Part shown: positions 59,277 through 64,000 of the stretch, piece after piece
How the letters are laid out: every line of letters begins with the position of its first letter
How positions within the stretch are numbered: position 1 is the first letter of the stretch
Assembly: GCA_016235595.1 (NCBI GenBank)
Contig: JACRJX010000008.1
Coordinates: 475,115 to 539,114 of the forward strand
DNA length: 64,000 bases
Direction: 5' to 3'
DNA from: Verrucomicrobiota bacterium
GTDB taxonomy: Bacteria > Verrucomicrobiota > Verrucomicrobiia > CAIQCK01
The notes under the pieces: model-generated
Told to the model about the DNA's origin: nothing
Seen by the model: only the letters and a program-made list of their open reading frames with translations
Database searches by the model: none
Position numbers and translations under genes: made by a program

Positions 59277-61505
59277 TCAGAACGTGTATTTGAGCGAAAA
59301 CGAAATCAGCCTGGGATCGCCAAGCCATAGCCCGTCGCCGGTGCTGCCGCTTCGGTAGTAGGACCAGTAATGAGTATCCAGGAAGTTGGTCACGTTGGCG
59401 GTGAACACGAGCCTGTCGTTGGGCCGGTAACGCAGTCCAGCATCGAGAAGTGTTGTATCAGGAATGTAATGGGCATTGGGAATATCCACCGGACGCTCGC
59501 CGTAGTAGTTGACGCCCGTCGAAAGGGTGATGACGCCGGGTATCCAGGGCACCTTGGGAATGTCATACTCCAAATACAATCGGGCTTGTTGTTCGGGGAC
59601 ATTGACAGGAACCGCTCCCTCTGTTGCCGGATTGGCGGCTTTGTCTATGCTCGCCTGCATCCACGTCCAGCCGCCAACGATGGTCAGACAATCCGTGATT
59701 TTCCCCGTTGCCAATAACTCCACTCCCTGATGAACCTCTCGTCCATCCTGTTTGTAAATGTTGTCACCCGTATCCAGATACTGATTGACCTTGTCTATGC
59801 GAAACAGCGCGGCAGAAAGATCCAGTCTCTTCCAAAGAGTCGCCTTGGCGCCCACTTCGTATTGATCGCTGACGGCGGGATCCAGCACCTGGCCGGCGTT
59901 CTTGGCCGTCGAAGAGGCGGTGCCTCCTTGTTCAAGACCCTGCATATAGGAGACGTATGTTGAGACGTCGGGGTGCGGTTTGTAAACCAAGCCGACGGTG
60001 GGCGTCAGACTATCTCCTGAGACCTCCGGCTTGCTGGCTGCGTAATAACTGCCAAAGGTCTCCGTCACGGTCCGCGCATAGTTCACGCCCGTCAGAAGCG
60101 ACCATGAGGGATCGAACACGATCCTGTCGCCCACAAGGAAGTTGTGCGTGATCGTATTCATGTCTCCTGTCTGGCCGGCACAACTGGTGGACACATCATA
60201 GGAAGCGGGCGAATAGATGCTGGAGTTGCCCAACAACTTGCTGACGTCCGCGCCCCTCCAGAAAGTGAATCCCCAATGCGTGTAACCGAAGGTCACGTTA
60301 TGCTCGACGCCCCAAGTTTCAAACCGCGCGTCGAACAGCGCATAGGCAGCGTCTTCCTCCTCGTCCTGCCGCGGTGTTTCCCATTCGCGTTCACTATAAG
60401 TTCCGTTGTTCGCGTTGAGAAACTTGGCGCCGATCCAGCTGTACTCCCGCTGCATGACGCCATAGCGATAAGCCGCCCTCACGGACAGGATGTCATTGAT
60501 GCGCGAGTCCAGCGCCAGGTCATAGACGCCTTTCTGGGAATTGTCGTAGGTCCAGGACTGTCCGTATTGCTTGGTCGGGTCCAAGGCTGACGGGACTGCG
60601 TAGCCGATCCCGCTGATGTCAAAGTAAGGCTGTATGCCCTTGGTCTCGAGACCCTGTTGATAGAAATTGAATTTCAGGTAGGTGTCATCACACACACGGT
60701 AACGCAACGCGCCCGACGCAAGCCACCGGCTCTGTCTTCCACCGTCAATGTAAGTGTCCCCGTTTTCCCCGTAACCCGTAAAACGATAGGTGAGCTTGTC
60801 GTTGCCAATCGGGCCGCTGGAATCCACCTGTCCAAACAAAATGCCTTTGTTGTATTGGCCCATCGAGACGGAGGTGCGGGGCGTCGCTGTGGGTTGCTTG
60901 GTGACATAGTTCACCGTGCCGCCCACAGCGGAGAACCCGTATAGAAAGCCTGAAAGACCGTTCAGGACTTCGATTCGCTCGATGTCCTCGACGGGAGGCA
61001 GGGTGAAACTGCGATCCGTCATCCCATCGCGCAGATCGCTCTGGTCCCCCGCCGTGAACCCGCGCACCATCACGCGGGACATGGAGGAGTAACCACTGGA
61101 TGACATCAAGGGCGCGACCGTTGGGTTAGTCTTGAGAGCGTCGGTGGGATTATGGGCATTGCGGTTTTCTATCAGTTCTCCGGGGGTGACGTTGAGCGAA
61201 TACGGTGTGTCTTTCAGCGACATTCCACCCATCGGCCCCAGTTCTGCGCTTTCGCAACGATAGCCGTTCTTCGCACTGCCTTCCGGAGAAGCCGTGACGA
61301 TGACCTCCGGCAGATTCAAACTACTATCATCCGCTTTCTTTTCGCCAGCCGTTGCCTTCTGCTCAATGGAAGGTGGAGGCGGCGTCCCCGTGTCCTGTGC
61401 ACGCAACGAAACAGCGGCGCTCAAAGCCATCGCTATCGCGATGCCTGCCAGCCCATGCCGGCCACGCCAGCGCGCATGATAAGGAATGTTCGTATCGTCA
61501 GACAC
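59277..61505 (-). CDS. TonB-dependent siderophore-type receptor
   Basis: The 742-residue outer-membrane receptor starts at GTG 61505. The signal peptide ends near residue 36. The TonB box LPEVIVTAS lies near residue 64, followed by a plug domain with LKDTPYSLNVTP, RGFTAGDQSDLRDG and VEVLNGLSGFLYG (read as IERIEVLNGLSGFLYGFSA). The rest is a 22-strand barrel ending in SFSLKYTF with terminal Phe. It is of the FpvA/FhuA type. It supplies the importer encoded directly downstream. No Fur box is obvious in the 105 bases before it. Confidence 0.93.
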   Translation of the reverse strand: MSDDTNIPYHARWRGRHGLAGIAIAMALSAAVSLRAQDTGTPPPPSIEQKATAGEKKADDSSLNLPEVIVTASPEGSAKNGYRCESAELGPMGGMSLKDTPYSLNVTPGELIENRNAHNPTDALKTNPTVAPLMSSSGYSSMSRVMVRGFTAGDQSDLRDGMTDRSFTLPPVEDIERIEVLNGLSGFLYGFSAVGGTVNYVTKQPTATPRTSVSMGQYNKGILFGQVDSSGPIGNDKLTYRFTGYGENGDTYIDGGRQSRWLASGALRYRVCDDTYLKFNFYQQGLETKGIQPYFDISGIGYAVPSALDPTKQYGQSWTYDNSQKGVYDLALDSRINDILSVRAAYRYGVMQREYSWIGAKFLNANNGTYSEREWETPRQDEEEDAAYALFDARFETWGVEHNVTFGYTHWGFTFWRGADVSKLLGNSSIYSPASYDVSTSCAGQTGDMNTITHNFLVGDRIVFDPSWSLLTGVNYARTVTETFGSYYAASKPEVSGDSLTPTVGLVYKPHPDVSTYVSYMQGLEQGGTASSTAKNAGQVLDPAVSDQYEVGAKATLWKRLDLSAALFRIDKVNQYLDTGDNIYKQDGREVHQGVELLATGKITDCLTIVGGWTWMQASIDKAANPATEGAVPVNVPEQQARLYLEYDIPKVPWIPGVITLSTGVNYYGERPVDIPNAHYIPDTTLLDAGLRYRPNDRLVFTANVTNFLDTHYWSYYRSGSTGDGLWLGDPRLISFSLKYTF

Positions 61506-61610
61506 TCTCAGCTCTATTGTGACCGCCTGTTGTTCAAGGATTGACTCGCTCTGCGCTCAATGACGGAAAGATGGCGCAGACAGCCGTGCATGGCCCACCT
61601 CGGGGCCGGA

Positions 61611-62750
61611 TCACTTGCCTTTCTTCTTCTCCGGTGCCGGCGGATTCGGAACCTTCAGTGTCACCTGCAAGCACTTATCGGGGCCGATGAGGAAGTTTCT
61701 GGCCACACACGTCACCACGCCGGGTTTGGAGGCATCGGTAATGGGGACCCTAAGCAGAGCCGTGCTGTTCGCAGGCAGGACAAGCAGGCGGGGTTGGGGA
61801 ACCGGAGGCAGGTTGGTAGGTTCAAGGCAGATGTCAGCATGGCAATTGTTCCGCACCTCCACATACATGCTGGTCTTCGATCGCGTGTTGGGCTTGCTGA
61901 CTTTGATGCACGCATCAAAGAACGGGCGCAACAGTTCTTCCCGGCCTATCAACTGATCCTTGAACCATACGATGGTTCTCTTTGCCAACAGGGCTTCCTT
62001 GATCCCGGCGGGGGTCGCTTCCTTGACGAAGACCAGCGTCATCGTGCGGTGGTCCTGAGAGGTGCTTTCCTTCCGAAGATCCGGTTCATGAATATCCGTG
62101 TTTCCCAGCATTGTCAGGTTCTTTTCCAAACACCACTGGTGGGCCGTTGGAAAATATTCATCGCCGTTGGCAACCTCCATTCCCTGAAACCACTTCTTGT
62201 CAAACAACATCTGATGCACATCGAGCCACTGGCCTTTCTCTTCGCCCTTCCAGGCTTGGTGGTTCCAGAACACGAAGGCGCCCTGCTCATTTGCCGCCTT
62301 GATGGCATCAGTGAATTCGGGGGTCACCAACGGTTTGACGTCGTTGAGGAAAATGGCGTTGAAGTGGCCCGGAGGCGTGTCCCGGGTGATCTCAGCGGCT
62401 CGGATCAACAACATGTTATGAGACCTGGCTGCGTTCTCGGCCACCTCGTAGGATCGGCCATATTGTATCGGTATATCACTCTTGTGTGGCTGGTATTCGA
62501 TATGGTCGGCAATCGCAATGGCATTGAGCCCCTGCCGCCATGTCTCGTTCACTCGAACGATCGGCCAGACATTCCCGTCCGAAAAAACGGTGTGCATGTG
62601 GAAATCACAGGCCAGGGTCTTGTAGCCCGGCAGATTGGGGAAATGGATATCACGGCGGATCTCCGGTTGGGCAGACCAGCAGATGGCTGGAAAGACTCCC
62701 ATCAATACGAAGGTCAGTATCCGAATTCTGTTCATGACAGTGATTTTCAT
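61611..62750 (-). CDS. Secreted PHP-domain phosphoesterase-like protein
   Basis: From the ATG at 62750, with AAGGAG seven bases upstream, the protein has 379 residues and a signal peptide (MNRIRILTFVLMGVFPAICWSA). It carries the PHP metal motifs DFHMHTVFSDG, IADHIEY, FWNHQAW and NTDIHEPD. PHP domains hydrolyse phosphoesters with two or three metals, and an exported one is uncommon. A beta-rich C-terminal extension (about 290-375) follows. It precedes the TonB receptor by 105 bases and may be the first gene of that operon. Substrate unknown. Confidence 0.8.
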   Translation of the reverse strand: MKITVMNRIRILTFVLMGVFPAICWSAQPEIRRDIHFPNLPGYKTLACDFHMHTVFSDGNVWPIVRVNETWRQGLNAIAIADHIEYQPHKSDIPIQYGRSYEVAENAARSHNMLLIRAAEITRDTPPGHFNAIFLNDVKPLVTPEFTDAIKAANEQGAFVFWNHQAWKGEEKGQWLDVHQMLFDKKWFQGMEVANGDEYFPTAHQWCLEKNLTMLGNTDIHEPDLRKESTSQDHRTMTLVFVKEATPAGIKEALLAKRTIVWFKDQLIGREELLRPFFDACIKVSKPNTRSKTSMYVEVRNNCHADICLEPTNLPPVPQPRLLVLPANSTALLRVPITDASKPGVVTCVARNFLIGPDKCLQVTLKVPNPPAPEKKKGK

Positions 62751-62868
62751 AGTGTTCTCCTTGGCATCGTGAGTTGTTGCCCAATGCATCGCATCGTCCT
62801 TCTCGCATGGCGTGGTGATCTAGACGAAATCTGAGTGACGATGGTTGGCCAGACTCATGACGTGCAAC

Positions 62869-62897
62869 TTTATGCCTCTCAAATCGGAAGATGACAA
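62869..62897 (-). promoter_or_regulatory. Candidate sigma-70 type promoter of the PHP/uptake operon
   Basis: On the minus strand TTGTCA (five of six to the -35 consensus) is separated by exactly 17 bases from CATAAA (four of six to the -10). It lies about 120 bases before the PHP gene start. The match and spacing are good, but the sigma consensus of this organism is not known. Confidence 0.4.
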
Positions 62898-62947
62898 GAA
62901 TTCATCCAAGGCTGGCTCGGCTCTTGTCCGGCTTCACGTGGTGTTTT

Positions 62948-63754
62948 CTACGGGTTGGGATTTCGGACCTTGTCGTTCGCACTTCGATAGCCGTTCTTCT
63001 CAAAGATCTGGCCGCCTTTGGAAGGCGAGGCCAGATAGTGCGCCAACCGCAGCGCTTCCGCTGGTTGCTTGCTCGACTTGAGCAACGCAACGCTCGCGTT
63101 CTCCTCCAACTTCTCAAACTCGACGACGTTCACCAACTCCGTCCCAGTGAACTGTGGCACCACCGAATCCCACACAATTGCCGCATCCACGCTTCCCAGC
63201 GCAGCGTCAGCAGCCACATCCATCACCGTCGGCTTGAAGACCGTCGCATGAGCGCGAAATGTCTCCCACCGGTCTCCAAGCGCCTTGCGCACGACGCGGC
63301 CAATGCTGGCGCTCTCGGGATTGGCCATCGACAGGCGCACGCCCGGCTTCAGCAGGTCGTCGAGCGCGCGAATGTTCTTCGGATTGCCCTTGGTCACCAT
63401 GATCACCGGGCGCTGCCTGACCAGTGGAATGACCTCGCCGATCACCCCATGCTTGCGCGCGTCGGCGATGGTGCCATCGTCCGCGGAGAGAAAAAGATCG
63501 CCGGTCTTGCTGACGCGAGCGGCGCTCAACAGCGATGCGCTGCCGCCGTATTGCAGGGTGACCGCCCAGCCGTGTTCTTTCTGGAAGCTGGTAGCGATGG
63601 CCTCGACGGGCTTCTTAAGGCTGGCGGCGCAGTAAACGGTCAGCGTGCCGTGCGCTTGGGATGAGCGCGACCGCACGTGGAACCAACCGAGCAATCCCAA
63701 GCCCACAGCGACAGCCGCAAGGAAGGAAAGGACGTATTTCACAATGGGGATCAA
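62948..63754 (-). CDS. modA: ModA-type molybdate/tungstate-binding protein
   Basis: The 268-residue protein has an N-terminal hydrophobic segment (VLSFLAAVAVGLGLLGWF) and the ModA/Wtp fold: LTVYCAASLKKPVEAIATSF, QYGGSASL, DLFLSADDGTIADA, LSMANPESASIGR and DAAIVWDSVV. It likely delivers an oxyanion to an ABC permease, but no modB or modC gene follows within the window. The TTG start at 63754 overlaps the stop of the porin gene by four bases (TTGA). It lies 197 bases before the PHP start. Confidence 0.88.
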   Translation of the reverse strand: MIPIVKYVLSFLAAVAVGLGLLGWFHVRSRSSQAHGTLTVYCAASLKKPVEAIATSFQKEHGWAVTLQYGGSASLLSAARVSKTGDLFLSADDGTIADARKHGVIGEVIPLVRQRPVIMVTKGNPKNIRALDDLLKPGVRLSMANPESASIGRVVRKALGDRWETFRAHATVFKPTVMDVAADAALGSVDAAIVWDSVVPQFTGTELVNVVEFEKLEENASVALLKSSKQPAEALRLAHYLASPSKGGQIFEKNGYRSANDKVRNPNP

Positions 63755-64000
63755 AAGGTGAACGTCGTTTGGATGTAAATCCAGTTGGCATCCTTGGCGG
63801 CGCCGTTGGCTGCCACGGAACCGACGGATTGCCTGATGTAATCACCGACGAAAAAGTGCCCGAAGCCGGCTTCCAGTTTCAACCAGGTCTTGGGAGAATA
63901 CTTGACGACCACGTCCACCTCGGTTCCCACATACGGTTCGTAATCCGGATGGATGCCATAGCCGTTGAGGGCTCGTCCAGCACCCGACTCGGGATACAAA
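63751..64000 (-). CDS. Alginate-export-type porin, C-terminal fragment (open at window end)
   Basis: Only the last 82 or so residues are visible; the frame is open through base 64000. The strand pattern GTEVDVVVKYSPKTWLKLEAG, then FGHFFVGDYIRQSV and a final IYIQTTFTF with terminal Phe, matches the end of AlgE-like outer-membrane barrels of the Alginate_exp family. It would carry anionic polymers or other solutes. The next gene, ModA-type, overlaps it by four bases, so the two are coupled. Confidence 0.75.
   Translation of the reverse strand, partial: LYPESGAGRALNGYGIHPDYEPYVGTEVDVVVKYSPKTWLKLEAGFGHFFVGDYIRQSVGSVAANGAAKDANWIYIQTTFTF

Noticed and set aside
61506..61610. A 24-residue frame upstream of the TonB receptor as a possible RiPP precursor
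   Set aside because: No leader pattern, no ribosome site and a composition like random sequence.
61506..61610. Fur box or cobalamin riboswitch before the TonB receptor
   Set aside because: The gap is too short for a cobalamin riboswitch and no Fur-like palindrome is readable.

Overview
The window looks like part of a chromosome from a Gram-negative member of the Verrucomicrobia (Pedosphaera/Limisphaera-like lineages). The sequence evidence is a giant PEP-CTERM protein with autotransporter-associated (PATR) repeats and a TIGR03790-type N-terminus, many secreted glycan-acting proteins, TolB/M28/PDZ and PPC-domain proteins, a TonB receptor with matching ABC importer, and high-GC sequence with frequent GTG and TTG starts. 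No rRNA genes or CRISPR arrays were seen. One tRNA gene (tRNA-Arg, anticodon CCU) is present.

Layout. Positions 1-2505 hold a partner-switching group: an anti-sigma antagonist (STAS), an RsbW-type kinase fused to a GNAT domain, and an M23-type peptidase. Positions 2618-21441 look like an old integrative element. A 5'-half copy of the tRNA-Arg gene marks the left side and the intact tRNA-Arg the right. Beside the intact copy lies a frameshifted, truncated tyrosine integrase. The cargo is a LacI-family regulator and a divergent 16.5-kb gene for a 5,511-residue surface or exported protein. Positions 21448-34718 carry mostly housekeeping genes: an MBL hydrolase, an RmlD-like reductase, uvrC, murJ, a DEAD-box helicase, and an overlapping CPBP protease-thiL-tsaE-tsaB run followed by alr.

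Positions 34729-54938 are rich in secreted proteins that probably act on polysaccharide or protein. They include an NHL propeller, a 1,218-residue unknown, a heparinase II/III-type lyase, a degenerate GH5-like protein, a TolB-M28-PDZ peptidase, a PPC-domain protein and a GH16 plus GH43-like fusion. HD, GNAT, DUF45 and MBL enzymes are interspersed. Positions 55050-62750 (minus strand) form a metal-chelate or siderophore-type uptake operon: secreted PHP protein, TonB receptor, FecCD permease, ATPase, a translationally coupled radical SAM enzyme with a partial SPASM-like domain, and a binding protein. The window ends in a porin (alginate-export type) coupled to a ModA-type binding protein.

The two points most worth following are the tRNA-flanked island carrying the giant exosortase-type protein, and the radical SAM enzyme embedded in the uptake operon. 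Functions are inferred from motifs read by eye. No database search, structure prediction or composition calculation was run.
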